From the NCBI RefSeq assembly GCF_900177795.1, contig NZ_FXWJ01000003.1, forward strand, positions 496,001 through 560,000: a stretch of 64,000 bases of DNA. The letters are read 5' to 3'. The number at the start of each line of letters is the position of its first letter. Positions within the stretch are counted from its first letter, which is position 1. Made by a program: the position numbers and the translations under genes. Below are positions 7,330 to 15,401 of this stretch, in pieces. The DNA comes from Plantibacter elymi (nom. nud.) (GTDB taxonomy: Bacteria; Actinomycetota; Actinomycetes; Actinomycetales; Microbacteriaceae). The notes beneath the pieces are model-generated. The model was given only the letters and a program-made list of their open reading frames with translations, was not told the DNA's origin and did not search any database.

Positions 7330-8283
7330 TCAGCCGGCGTGGTTCCCCATGGCGCGTAGCCCGTCGGCCAGCCAGTCCAGCGACGGGGAGACGCCTGGCG
7401 CGACCGGATGGCGATTGAGATGGCCGTGGAGGACGCCCGGCTCGAGCCGACTGCGGACGGGTGCACCGGCGGCCTCCGACGCCGCGATGAGCAGCTCCCC
7501 CGACGGCCGGAGGTCGTCGAACTCCGAGAGCAGGACCGACAGCGGCGGGCGGTCCGGGGTCACGGGGACGATTCCCGGCAGGGCGAGCTCGGGCACGTCC
7601 TCCAATCGACCGACGTAGTTCTCGACCATCCAGTCGATCGACTCGGTCGGGAACCGCATGAAGTCTGGGAGGACCGCCATCTCGGCCAGGACGTCCGCGG
7701 GCAGGGCTGGCACGGCGGCGTGCAGGAACGGGTAGGCCAGCAGCACGGCGTCCGCGCGACGATCGCTGCGGAGCGACGCGGCGAGCGCGAGGGCCGCTCC
7801 GGCGCTGGCTCCACCGATGGCCGTCCGTGCACCGGGAACGGCCGACCGCTCGTCGTCGAGCTGCTCCCAGACCGCGAGCACGTCGTCGAGCGGCACCGGG
7901 TATCGCGTGGTGCCCTCTGCCAGGCGGTAGTCGACGGAGACGACCTCGGCGCCCGCCCGCGCCGCCAGTTCGGCGCTCACGACGTGCGCCTCCGGCCAGT
8001 CGAGCGTCCCCGCCGCGAAGCCGCCGCCGTGCACCCAGAGGAGGGCGACACCACCGGGGTCTGCCGGGACGTAGCGCCGGATCGGGACCGTACCGTGCGG
8101 ACCGTCGACGGCCTCGTCGGTGATCACCACGTCGCTCGACGGACTCCACGGCCCGTCGTCGCCGTAGTCTGCGAGTCGTTCCTGGAACGCCTCGTCGAGC
8201 GTCCCGCCGGCGGCGGAACGATCGGTGTTCGAGAACCCGTCGAAGAGGCTCAGGCGGTCGCGGTAGTACGGATCGAGTGACAT
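7330..8283 (-). CDS. Alpha/beta hydrolase, HSL/Aes-type esterase
   Basis: 317 residues with hormone-sensitive-lipase hallmarks: oxyanion-hole motif HGGG (residues 85-88) and nucleophile elbow GASAG with Ser160. Candidate acid and base are Asp in SEFDDLRPSGE and His in VLHGHLNRHP. Cytoplasmic, no signal peptide; it would hydrolyse short-chain or acyl-sugar esters. The start has no Shine-Dalgarno sequence, but TAGGCT lies exactly 6 nt before the ATG, which fits a leaderless transcript. The MerR gene lies 40 bp upstream on the same strand, separated by a 15-bp direct repeat (ACCCAGCCGACTCAG at 8295 and 8313). A functional link to GH3 downstream is possible but not shown. Confidence 0.88.
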   Translation of the reverse strand: MSLDPYYRDRLSLFDGFSNTDRSAAGGTLDEAFQERLADYGDDGPWSPSSDVVITDEAVDGPHGTVPIRRYVPADPGGVALLWVHGGGFAAGTLDWPEAHVVSAELAARAGAEVVSVDYRLAEGTTRYPVPLDDVLAVWEQLDDERSAVPGARTAIGGASAGAALALAASLRSDRRADAVLLAYPFLHAAVPALPADVLAEMAVLPDFMRFPTESIDWMVENYVGRLEDVPELALPGIVPVTPDRPPLSVLLSEFDDLRPSGELLIAASEAAGAPVRSRLEPGVLHGHLNRHPVAPGVSPSLDWLADGLRAMGNHAG

Positions 8284-8323
8284 GCGCCGAGCCTACCCAG
8301 CCGACTCAGTCGACCCAGCCGAC

Positions 8324-8689
8324 TCAGACCACGATGCCGCCGACGCGGTGGAGGTAGACGTCGATGGCGTCCCGGCTCTCCTGGATGCAGCCGAGCTTCG
8401 CGTCCAGCCGCTCACGGTGCTCGAGCAACCGCTCCAGCACCTCCGCCGAGGGCGTCACCTGGTAGATCGTGTCGTCGTCCTCGAAGCAGGGCAGGACCTG
8501 GAGGATGAGTGCGGTCGGCATGCCGACGGCGATCAGCTCGCGGATGCGCTGCACCTTCGCGACGAGGTGGTCCCCGTACTCGCGGTACCCGTTCGGGCAG
8601 CGGGTCGGGCGCAGCAACCCCTGTTGCTCGTAATACCGGAGCAGCCGCGGCGTGCTCCCGGTGGCCGCCGCCAGTTCGCCGATGCGCAT
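8324..8689 (-). CDS. MerR family transcriptional regulator
   Basis: 121 residues, beginning MRIGELAAATGSTPRLLRYY, the standard MerR winged-helix start, followed by EQQGLLRPTRCPNGYREY and a C-terminal dimerisation helix (EVLERLLEHRERLDAKL). No cysteine-rich metal site is present, so an organic effector is likely. It diverges from an MFS exporter across an 18-bp palindrome and is probably that exporter's activator. Confidence 0.92.
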   Translation of the reverse strand: MRIGELAAATGSTPRLLRYYEQQGLLRPTRCPNGYREYGDHLVAKVQRIRELIAVGMPTALILQVLPCFEDDDTIYQVTPSAEVLERLLEHRERLDAKLGCIQESRDAIDVYLHRVGGIVV

Positions 8690-8775
8690 GCAAGACCCCT
8701 TCGACCGAGTTGTGTCCTCTTGGAGCAGCCGTCGGTGCCGGGAGGATATTCCCGGGACATCCTCGTCGACTTGAC

Positions 8776-8793
8776 CCTGCCACCAGTGGCAGG
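8776..8793. promoter_or_regulatory. MerR-type operator
   Basis: CCTGCCACCAGTGGCAGG has perfect 8-bp arms around CA. It directly overlaps the end of TTGACC (8771-8776), a good -35 element for the MFS gene, as in MerR-controlled promoters where the dyad sits in the spacer. Confidence 0.75.
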
Positions 8794-8810
8794 CCGGGAG
8801 ACTCACCGAC

Positions 8811-10007
8811 ATGACCACCGACAGCGTGCGCACGACACGATCCACGACCCCTCCTGCCACCCGAACCCGCTCTCCCCTCCCGACCGCGCTGCTCCTCGCC
8901 GCCGTCGGTTTCGTGACACTTCTCACCGAGGTGCTCCCGGCCGGGGTCCTCCCTGCGATGGCCGCCGGCCTGGGCGTCTCGGAGTCGATCGCGGGCCAGA
9001 GCGTCGCCGTCTTCGCACTCGGTTGCATCGTCGCCGCGATCCCGCTCAGCCGTGCGCTCGCGAAGCTCGACCGCCGGACGGTCGTGCTGCTCGCCCTGGT
9101 CGTCTCGGCGCTCGCGAACGCCGGCACGGCCGTCGCGCCCGACCTGCTCACGCATCTCGCGACCCGGTTCGTCGCGGGTCTCGTGGCCGGCGTCGTCTGG
9201 GCGATGCTCCCGGGGTACACGCGCGGGTTCACCGCCCCGGAGCGGTTCGGTTCCACCCTCGGCATCGTGCTGTCCGGTGCCACGCTCGGCTTCGCGCTCG
9301 GCGTCCCGGCCGGCGCGGTCCTCGGTGAGGAGTTCGGTTGGCGCGCGGTGTTCGGGATCGTCGCCGCCACCACCGCGCTCCTCGGCGTCCTCGCGGTCGT
9401 CGTCGCTCCTCGCGTGGCAGGCAGCGCCCCCGGGCGTTCGACGCGCATGGGTGCGGCGCTCCGCAGCCCCGCGGTCGTCACGATCCTCGTCGCCCTCGCC
9501 GTCTGCATCATCGGCCAGAACATCGCGTACACCTACCTCGCACCGGTCCTGTCCTCCCGCGGGACGCCCGTGCCGCTCGGGTTGCTCCTCGCCACCTTCG
9601 GTGTGGCGTCGGTCGTCGGGACGCTCGGCGCCGGACGGCTGGCGAACCTGCGCCTCGGGACGACCATCCTCGCGGCCGCCCTCCTCGGGACCGTCGGCCT
9701 CGCCGTCGTGGCCTGGGATCCCCCGGTCGTCGTCCTCCTCCTCGCCGCGGCAGGCTGGGGGCTCGCCTTCGGCGCCTACTCCGTGCTCTTCCAGGTCGCG
9801 ATCGCCCGGGTCGCCGGGAACGCTGCGGACGCGGCCCAGTCGGCGCTCGTCACGGTGTGGAACTGCTCGATCGCCACCGGCGGGGCGGTCGGCGGGATCG
9901 TCCTCGGCACCTGGGGCCCGGCCCTGCTCCTCCCGGCAGCGGCCGCGCTGACCGTCGTCGCCATCCCCCTCTGCGCCGTGATCGCACGCGCCGTCCGCCG
10001 CGGGTGA
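8811..10007 (+). CDS. MFS transporter, DHA1/AraJ-type efflux pump
   Basis: 398 residues with twelve predicted membrane segments. The first is ALLLAAVGFVTLLTEVLPAG, and the loop 2-3 region reads ALAKLDRRTVVLL. The FVTLLTEVLPAGVLPAMAAGLGVSES opening, given here only as its shared pattern, is typical of DHA1 sugar or drug exporters such as AraJ and YdhP. GGGAG is located about 11 nt before the ATG. It is expressed from the promoter controlled by the divergent MerR regulator, suggesting inducible export of a toxic or signalling compound. A strong hairpin follows the stop. Confidence 0.88.
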   Translation: MTTDSVRTTRSTTPPATRTRSPLPTALLLAAVGFVTLLTEVLPAGVLPAMAAGLGVSESIAGQSVAVFALGCIVAAIPLSRALAKLDRRTVVLLALVVSALANAGTAVAPDLLTHLATRFVAGLVAGVVWAMLPGYTRGFTAPERFGSTLGIVLSGATLGFALGVPAGAVLGEEFGWRAVFGIVAATTALLGVLAVVVAPRVAGSAPGRSTRMGAALRSPAVVTILVALAVCIIGQNIAYTYLAPVLSSRGTPVPLGLLLATFGVASVVGTLGAGRLANLRLGTTILAAALLGTVGLAVVAWDPPVVVLLLAAAGWGLAFGAYSVLFQVAIARVAGNAADAAQSALVTVWNCSIATGGAVGGIVLGTWGPALLLPAAAALTVVAIPLCAVIARAVRRG

Positions 10008-10012
10008 ACGAC

Positions 10013-10044
10013 GGAGGACCCGGCACGCCGCAGCCGGGTCCTCC
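10013..10044. terminator. Intergenic hairpin after MFS gene
   Basis: GGAGGACCCGGC (10013-10024) and GCCGGGTCCTCC (10033-10044) form a perfect 12-bp stem with an 8-nt loop. No U-tract follows, as is common in high-GC actinobacteria. It begins just after the MFS stop and ends before the TAGACT -10 element of the next gene. Confidence 0.8.
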
Positions 10045-10057
10045 TAGACTCGATGCG

Positions 10058-10909
10058 ATGCCCGTCCCGTTCCTGCACTCGCCGAACATCCTGTTCGACA
10101 CCGTCGTGGACCGCACGGAACGACTGTCGCCCGGCTTCGTCCGCCTCACCCTGGCCGGTGCCTCGCTCGCCGACTTCGCCCCGTACGAGCGGGACCAGCG
10201 GATCAAGATCCTGCTGCCGGGAGAGGACGGCGCCTACCCGGACGAACTCCACGACGGTCTGCCGGAGCACGCGTGGCGGCGGGCCTGGCGCGCACTCCCA
10301 CCCGCGGACCGCCCGGTGATGCGCAGCTACACCGCCCACCGCGTCAGGCCGGCGCAGCAGGAGGTCGACCTCGACGTGTTCGTCCATGAACCGGCCGGCC
10401 CGGCCAGTCGATGGGCACTCGGGGCGCGGGTGGGCGACCGGTTGCTCGTCTCAGGGCCGGACGTCCGTCGCGGCGACCCGACACACGGTGTCCAGTGGGC
10501 ACCCGGTACCGCGACGACCGTCCTCATCGCCGCGGACGAGACGGCCTTCCCCGCCGTCCACGGGATCCTGCGTTCCCTCGACGACGACGTCCGCGCCCAC
10601 GTCCTCCTCGAGCTCGGCGACCCCGCCGACACCGCCTTGCTCGAGCCCCTGCTCGAGCGTCACACGGTCGACGTCCATGAACGGGCCGGGCAGGCGGGCG
10701 GTGACGCGCTCGTCGCCGGCGTCGAACAGTGGCTCCGCACCCACGGCTCGTCGGCGGCGACACTGGGCACCGGCTTCGCCGCCTGGCTGGTGACCGAGAG
10801 CACCCGGATCCCCCTCCTGCGCGCTGCGACGACCGACCACGGGATCGACCCGGAGCGCGTCCACGGGCAGGGCTACTGGAACGCCCGGCCCAGAGCCACA
10901 CCCGAGTGA
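10058..10909 (+). CDS. Siderophore-interacting protein (FAD-dependent ferric reductase)
   Basis: 283 residues of the ViuB/SIP family. The FAD-binding barrel carries the R-x-Y-T type motif MRSYTAHRV, preceded by DQRIKILLP. The second half is the SIP-type NAD(P)H domain (LLIAADETAFPAV pattern) with the conserved C-terminal GYWNARPRATPE end (GYW in family members). It reduces ferric siderophore in the cytoplasm to release iron. TAGACT lies 7 nt before the ATG with no ribosome site, consistent with a leaderless message. It immediately precedes the siderophore importer genes, and its stop codon is inside the DtxR-like box. Confidence 0.9.
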   Translation: MPVPFLHSPNILFDTVVDRTERLSPGFVRLTLAGASLADFAPYERDQRIKILLPGEDGAYPDELHDGLPEHAWRRAWRALPPADRPVMRSYTAHRVRPAQQEVDLDVFVHEPAGPASRWALGARVGDRLLVSGPDVRRGDPTHGVQWAPGTATTVLIAADETAFPAVHGILRSLDDDVRAHVLLELGDPADTALLEPLLERHTVDVHERAGQAGGDALVAGVEQWLRTHGSSAATLGTGFAAWLVTESTRIPLLRAATTDHGIDPERVHGQGYWNARPRATPE

Positions 10910-10926
10910 AGGTTATGCTTGCCTTA
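10908..10926. promoter_or_regulatory. DtxR/IdeR-like iron box
   Basis: GAAGGTTATGCTTGCCTTA matches 13 of 19 positions of the actinobacterial consensus TTAGGTTAGGCTAACCTAA, including the AGGTTA and CCT half-site cores. It lies 40 bp before the siderophore-binding-protein gene and overlaps the TGA of the reductase gene. It should repress the importer when iron is replete. Confidence 0.7.
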
Positions 10927-10965
10927 CTCGGTCGCGTCCGCCGCGACCCGTTCGAAAGGTGATCC

Positions 10966-11901
10966 GTGCCCCTCCTCCTCGCCGATCGTCGACGTCTCGT
11001 CGCCGTCGCCGCCCTCTCCATCGCCGCCCTCGGCCTCGCCGCCTGCAGCAGCTCGAGCGCCTCGACCCCCTCGGACACCGCGACGAGCGCGACCCACGTC
11101 ATGGAGCACGCCCACGGCGAGACCACCATCCCCGACGCACCCAAGCGGGTCGTCGTCCTCGAACCGGTGCAGCTCGACACGACCGTCGCGCTCGGCATCA
11201 CCCCGGTGGGCGCAGCGGTGCTGAACGAGACCGCCGGCGTCCCCGCCTACCTCGGCGAGCAGGCCGCCGACATCCCCACCGTCGGGACCGTGGCGGAGCC
11301 GAACGTGCAGCTGATCGCCGCCGCGAAGCCCGACCTCATCATCGGCACCGAGTCGCGGCACTCCGCCCTGTACGACCAGTTGTCCGAGATCGCGCCGACC
11401 GTGTTCATGGCGACGCAGACCGACCCCTGGCGCGACAACGTGCAGTTCGTCGCCGAGGCACTCGGTGACCCGGACGGCGCGGACGAACTCCTCGACGCCT
11501 ACGACGCGCGCTGCGCGGAGATCGCGAAGGAGCACGACACCGCCAGCAAGACGGCACAGCTGATCCGCCCGCGCGACGGTGTCCTGACGCTCTACGGCCC
11601 GACCTCCTTCGCCGGCAGCACCCTCGAGTGCGCCGGGTTCACGACGCCCGAACACGCCTGGGAGGACATCTCCCTCGACCTCTCCCCTGAGCGCGTACTC
11701 GAGGCGAAGGCCGACCAGGTCTTCGTGACGAGCGTCGATCCCGATGACACCTCGACGCTGCCGGCCTCCCTCACTGCGAACACGGACGCCTTCCCCGAGC
11801 TGCACCTCGTCGACCAGTCGTTCTGGATCACCGGTGTCGGCCCCCTCGGCGGTATGGCCGTCCTCGACGACCTCGACCGGCTGCTCTCCGACGGGTCGTG
11901 A
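10966..11901 (+). CDS. Iron-siderophore ABC transporter, substrate-binding lipoprotein
   Basis: 311 residues from a GTG start with GAAAGG upstream. The lipoprotein signal is SIAALGLAAC with the acylated Cys near residue 26. The mature part is the class III (FepB/FhuD) fold: VMEHAHGETTIPDAPKRVVV, then LDTTVALGITPVG and LIAAAKPDLIIG. It captures ferric siderophore at the membrane surface and passes it to the two permeases encoded next. The GTGA overlap with the following permease indicates translational coupling. Expression is probably iron-regulated through the upstream box. Confidence 0.92.
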   Translation: MPLLLADRRRLVAVAALSIAALGLAACSSSSASTPSDTATSATHVMEHAHGETTIPDAPKRVVVLEPVQLDTTVALGITPVGAAVLNETAGVPAYLGEQAADIPTVGTVAEPNVQLIAAAKPDLIIGTESRHSALYDQLSEIAPTVFMATQTDPWRDNVQFVAEALGDPDGADELLDAYDARCAEIAKEHDTASKTAQLIRPRDGVLTLYGPTSFAGSTLECAGFTTPEHAWEDISLDLSPERVLEAKADQVFVTSVDPDDTSTLPASLTANTDAFPELHLVDQSFWITGVGPLGGMAVLDDLDRLLSDGS

Positions 11902-12953
11902 CGAACCCGACCGCGATCCTGACCGCCCGCGACACCTCGGTGGGACGGCGGGCGCCGCAGCGACACCGCCTGCTCGTCGTGCTGCTCGCGGGCGTCGCGG
12001 TGCTCGCGGTCGCCGTCCTCCTGTCCCTGTTCGTCGGCGCGAACCCGATCTCGCCGGATGACGTCCGTGCGGCGCTCCTCGGCGCGGGCTCGGACGAGGC
12101 GGACTTCGTCGTGTGGGACCAGCGAGTGCCGCGCACGGTCGCAGCGCTGGCCGTCGGTGCGGCCCTGGGTGTCGCGGGTGCGCTCATGCAGGCGTTCACC
12201 CGGAACCCGCTCGCCGACCCGGGCATCCTCGGGGTCAACGCCGGGGCAGGCTTCGCGGTCGCCATCGGCCTGGCGTTCCTCGGCGTCCGGGCGCCGGGCG
12301 ACATCGCCTGGCTCGCCTGCGGTGGGGCGCTCGTCGTCACCCTCGTCGTGTACGCGATCGGTTCCGGCGGGCGTGAGCAGTCCTCCACCGCCCGCCTCAC
12401 GGTCACGGGTGTCGCCTTCGGCGCCGTACTCGCCGGGCTGACGACGGGGATCGCGATCACGCACCCCGACGCGTTCGACCGGATGCGCGGCTGGAATGCC
12501 GGCAGCCTGCTCGAACGCGACCTCGGTGTCGTCGTGCCGGTCCTCCCCTTCCTCGTCGTGGGGCTCGTCCTGGCCGCGGCGAGCGCGCGGAGCCTCAATG
12601 CGATCGCCCTCGGTCCGGACGTCGCCAGAGCACAGGGCGTCAGCGTCACGCGCAGTCGCATCCTGGTGCTCGCCGCGGTGACGCTGCTCGCCGGCGGCGC
12701 CACGGCGATCGCCGGGCCGATCGCCTTCGTCGGCCTCGTCGTGCCCCATCTCGTGCGCTGGTCGATCGGCAGTGATCAGCGCCGCATCCTCGGGGGTTCG
12801 GTCCTCGTCGGCTGCGTCCTCGTGCTGTGCTCCGACGTCGTCGGACGGATCGCGGTGCTCCCGGGCGAGATGCCCGTCGGGCTCGTGACCGCGTTCGTCG
12901 GGGCGCCCGTCCTCATCGCGCTCGCCCGACGCAGAACGGCCTCGGGCCTGTGA
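11898..12953 (+). CDS. FecCD-family siderophore ABC permease (first)
   Basis: 351 residues, about ten membrane helices. Family marks are VPRTVAALAVGAALGVAGALMQ in pattern, TRNPLADPGILGVNAGAG, and the C-terminal PHLVRW coupling region with GEMPVG. GTG start overlaps the binding-protein stop by 4 nt, and its own stop overlaps the next permease in the same manner. It forms the heterodimeric channel with the product of the following gene. Confidence 0.93.
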   Translation: MTNPTAILTARDTSVGRRAPQRHRLLVVLLAGVAVLAVAVLLSLFVGANPISPDDVRAALLGAGSDEADFVVWDQRVPRTVAALAVGAALGVAGALMQAFTRNPLADPGILGVNAGAGFAVAIGLAFLGVRAPGDIAWLACGGALVVTLVVYAIGSGGREQSSTARLTVTGVAFGAVLAGLTTGIAITHPDAFDRMRGWNAGSLLERDLGVVVPVLPFLVVGLVLAAASARSLNAIALGPDVARAQGVSVTRSRILVLAAVTLLAGGATAIAGPIAFVGLVVPHLVRWSIGSDQRRILGGSVLVGCVLVLCSDVVGRIAVLPGEMPVGLVTAFVGAPVLIALARRRTASGL

Positions 12954-13978
12954 GCACGACACGGGAACGGGAGACCGCACATCCGATCACCGGGCGCCGA
13001 CCGGCACGGCGGACGCTCCTCGTCTGCGCCGCCGCACTCCTGGCGATCGTCGTCGCGGCGATCGCCGGTCTCGCGCTCGGCGACTACCCGCTGACCACCG
13101 ACGAGGTGGTCGGCGTCCTCACCGGACGCGTCGACGGCCTGGCCCGCACCGTCGTGCTGGACTGGCGCCTGCCTCGGGTCCTCGCGGCGATCGGCTTCGG
13201 CGCAGCGCTCGGTGTCTCGGGAGCGATCTTCCAGACCCTCACCCGGAATCCGCTCGCGAGCCCCGACATCATCGGCCTCGCGAACGGCTCGTTCACCGGG
13301 ATGCTCGTCGCGCTGCTCCTCCTCGGTGGCAGCTGGCCGGCGTTGATGGCCGGGTCGCTGATCGGCGGTCTGGCGGCCGCGGTCGCGATCTTCCTGTTGG
13401 CCCTCCGCCAGGGCTTGTCGGGCTTCCGCTTCATCGTCGTGGGCATCGGCGTCTCGGCCATGCTGGCGGCGTTCAACAGCTGGCTCCTGCTCCGGGCCGA
13501 CCTCGACGTCGCGCTCTTCGCGGCGGCCTGGGGCGCGGGGACGCTCAACACCGCGACCGCTACCGTCGTCTGGCCGGCACTCGCGTGCCTCGTGGCGCTC
13601 TTCGCGGTCCTGCCGTTGGCCGCCCGTCCGCTCCGCCAGCTGGAACTCGGTGACGACGTGGCCGCTGCGACCGGGGTGCGCCTCACCCGTGAACGCGCCA
13701 TCCTCATCGGCCTCGCGGTCGCGCTGGTGAGCGCGGTGACCGCCGTCGCTGGCCCGATCGCGTTCATCGCCCTGGCCGCGCCGCAGATCGCACGCCGACT
13801 GACCCGCTCGCCGGGCATCCCGCTGGTCGCGACGGGGCTCGTCGGCGGCGTCCTGCTCCTCGCGTCCGACCTCGTGGCCCAGCATCTGATCCCGCTGACG
13901 GTGCCGGTCGGCGTCGTCACGGTGGTCGTCGGCGGGCTGTACCTCACGCAATTGCTGCTCCGCGAACGGCGGCGCTGA
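12950..13978 (+). CDS. FecCD-family siderophore ABC permease (second)
   Basis: 342 residues from a GTG that overlaps the previous stop (GTGA). It shows the same family signatures: RLPRVLAAIGFGAALGVSG, TRNPLASPDIIGL and APQIARRLT. Its partner is the preceding permease. No ATP-binding protein follows; the next gene is on the other strand 19 bp away, so the FecE-type ATPase must be encoded elsewhere or shared. Confidence 0.93.
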   Translation: MSTTRERETAHPITGRRPARRTLLVCAAALLAIVVAAIAGLALGDYPLTTDEVVGVLTGRVDGLARTVVLDWRLPRVLAAIGFGAALGVSGAIFQTLTRNPLASPDIIGLANGSFTGMLVALLLLGGSWPALMAGSLIGGLAAAVAIFLLALRQGLSGFRFIVVGIGVSAMLAAFNSWLLLRADLDVALFAAAWGAGTLNTATATVVWPALACLVALFAVLPLAARPLRQLELGDDVAAATGVRLTRERAILIGLAVALVSAVTAVAGPIAFIALAAPQIARRLTRSPGIPLVATGLVGGVLLLASDLVAQHLIPLTVPVGVVTVVVGGLYLTQLLLRERRR

Positions 13979-13997
13979 GGGGTCGGGACCGCACGGC

Positions 13998-14237
13998 TCA
14001 GCGGGCGTCGTCGAGCTCCAGCAGTTCGCCGACCGTGCAGTCGAGCACCCGGCAGATCGCCGTCAGCGTCGAGAACCGGATCGCCTTCGCACGGTCGTTC
14101 TTCAGCACCGACAGGTTCACCACGCTCACCCCGACGAGCTCGCTGAGTCGGGCGAGGGTGAGACCGCGGTCGGCGAGCAACCGGTCGAGGTTGCAGTGCA
14201 CGCCGGTCGCGACGTCCTCCTCGGGCGCCGGCACCAT
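13998..14237 (-). CDS. XRE-family (Cro/CI, YozG-type) small regulator
   Basis: 79 residues containing a single helix-turn-helix: LDRLLADRGLTLARLSELVG followed by SVVNLSVLKNDRAKAIRFSTL and CRVLDCTVGELLEL. This is the compact YozG class that regularly partners DUF2975 membrane proteins. Its ATG overlaps the stop of the upstream DUF2975 gene by one base. It is likely an autoregulator of the pair. Confidence 0.9.
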   Translation of the reverse strand: MVPAPEEDVATGVHCNLDRLLADRGLTLARLSELVGVSVVNLSVLKNDRAKAIRFSTLTAICRVLDCTVGELLELDDAR

Positions 14238-14902
14238 CAGACGAGTCCCTCGGTGTCGGCGCGCAGGCGCTCACCGGCGCGGAAGGCGATCGCGAGGCCG
14301 CCGACCGCCATGGCGACGAAGAACGGGATCCAGGTGAGCGGATAGGGGGTTCCTTCGACGGCGCCGTCGGTCGCGGCCGCGAGCGCGCCGTTCGACGCCA
14401 TCGTGCCGAACCAGGTGTCCGCGATCCACCCGCAGAGGATGGCGATGGAGGCGATCGAGAGCAGCCGTGCGTTCCCGGGTGCGAAGGCATCGCCACGCAG
14501 CAGGCGGCGGAAGAAGCGGAACGCGCAGACGATGACCACGAGGTTCGCGATCGCCGGCAGGATCGCGGCGAGCAGCACACACACGAAGGTCACCACCGGG
14601 AGGTCGGCCACGACGACCGAGCCCTGGTCGATCGTGAAGGAGCCGGCTCCTGCCGCACCCGGAAGGACTGCATCGACGGCGTCGAAGAAGACGGGCACCC
14701 GGGTCCCGTCGGTGCCGAAGACGTCGAGCAGCCGGAGGACGAGCGTGACGACGACAGCCCCTGCCGCGACGACGGCGGCACCGAGCACGGATACGAGGTC
14801 GTTGCGGGTGGAGCGCTCGGTCTTCGCAGCCTGCCAGGCCGCGTGGTCGAAGCCGGACGGCGTCGGGCGATCGGTGGACTCGGTCATGATCATCACATCC
14901 AT
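14237..14902 (-). CDS. DUF2975 family membrane protein
   Basis: 221 residues with four predicted membrane helices: a long first one after TRNDLVSVLG, then VVTFVCVLLAAILPAIANL, LLSIASIAILCGWIADTW and TWIPFFVAMAVGGLAIAFRA. Between the third and fourth blocks is the DUF2975 pattern RFFRRLLRGDAFAPGNARLL. Function unknown; the family is coupled to YozG-type XRE regulators, as here. Three in-frame ATGs (14902, 14893, 14887) compete. The first lies inside the inverted repeat of the promoter, so 14887 (MTESTDR) may be the true start. Confidence 0.85.
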   Translation of the reverse strand: MDVMIMTESTDRPTPSGFDHAAWQAAKTERSTRNDLVSVLGAAVVAAGAVVVTLVLRLLDVFGTDGTRVPVFFDAVDAVLPGAAGAGSFTIDQGSVVVADLPVVTFVCVLLAAILPAIANLVVIVCAFRFFRRLLRGDAFAPGNARLLSIASIAILCGWIADTWFGTMASNGALAAATDGAVEGTPYPLTWIPFFVAMAVGGLAIAFRAGERLRADTEGLV

Positions 14903-14934
14903 ATCGATTGTCGTTGGTATCGATAAACGATATG
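14900..14934. promoter_or_regulatory. Inverted-repeat operator of the XRE/DUF2975 pair
   Basis: CATATCG (14900-14906) and CGATATG (14928-14934) are 7-bp inverted arms, with a perfect TATCGATA palindrome between them near 14919-14926. AT-rich ATCGAT motifs stand out against the surrounding GC. The XRE regulator of this operon is the likely ligand. Confidence 0.55.
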
Positions 14935-14987
14935 CCGAGATCGATCAGAACGCAAGAGCGGGCGGCAAGCACGTCCGCCCAGCCGGA

Positions 14988-15356
14988 TCATCCGGGCGGT
15001 GACTCGTCGAGCGCGTCGAGCTCTCGCAGCGCCGCCTCGGCACGCTGGAGTCGATCAGCCTCCGGCTCCTCCCACCACTTCGGGCCGCGTTCACCGAGCC
15101 CGTGCTTGGCGAGGCCGACGCGACGGCGGGCAGCAGCGACCGCATCGTCGTCACCCGCCCGCTTCGCGACGCCGACGCCGGAACGCCCGCGGCCGAGGTG
15201 GGACTGCAGGGACGCGACGAGCTCCGACGGCAGACTCGGGTCCGTCCGGCGCCAGCGCCTGCCGTTCACGACGAACCAGTGGTCGTCCTCCACCGGCCCG
15301 TCGTCCGATCGCGGCGTCACGGGTGCTTCCTGGAGACGACGCAGGGCCCGGCCCAC
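14988..15356 (-). CDS. Conserved hypothetical protein (122 aa)
   Basis: No domain of known function recognised. It is a soluble, charged protein containing WFVVNGRRWRRTDPSLP, an arginine-rich helix region (LVASLQSHLGRGRSGVGVAKRA pattern) and a G-KWWE motif near residue 90. Similar short proteins with the NGRRWR-TDP-LP motif occur in many Microbacteriaceae, so it is a real gene; I know of no supported function. The start is a GTG without a clear ribosome site, and shorter starts are possible. It lies between the DUF2975 pair and another orphan. Confidence 0.65.
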   Translation of the reverse strand: MGRALRRLQEAPVTPRSDDGPVEDDHWFVVNGRRWRRTDPSLPSELVASLQSHLGRGRSGVGVAKRAGDDDAVAAARRRVGLAKHGLGERGPKWWEEPEADRLQRAEAALRELDALDESPPG

Positions 15357-15401
15357 CGCGCATGCGGACGAGACCGGACCCTGGAGGTCATGACGACGCG
15401 A

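Noticed and set aside
8295-8327. 15-bp direct repeat ACCCAGCCGACTCAG between MerR and esterase genes as an attachment site
   Set aside because: Two copies 18 bp apart with no integrase or tRNA nearby; more likely local slippage at the MerR 3' end.
11592-12980. Minus-strand 462-codon frame across the siderophore permease
   Set aside because: Antisense shadow of two overlapping permease genes with strong family motifs.
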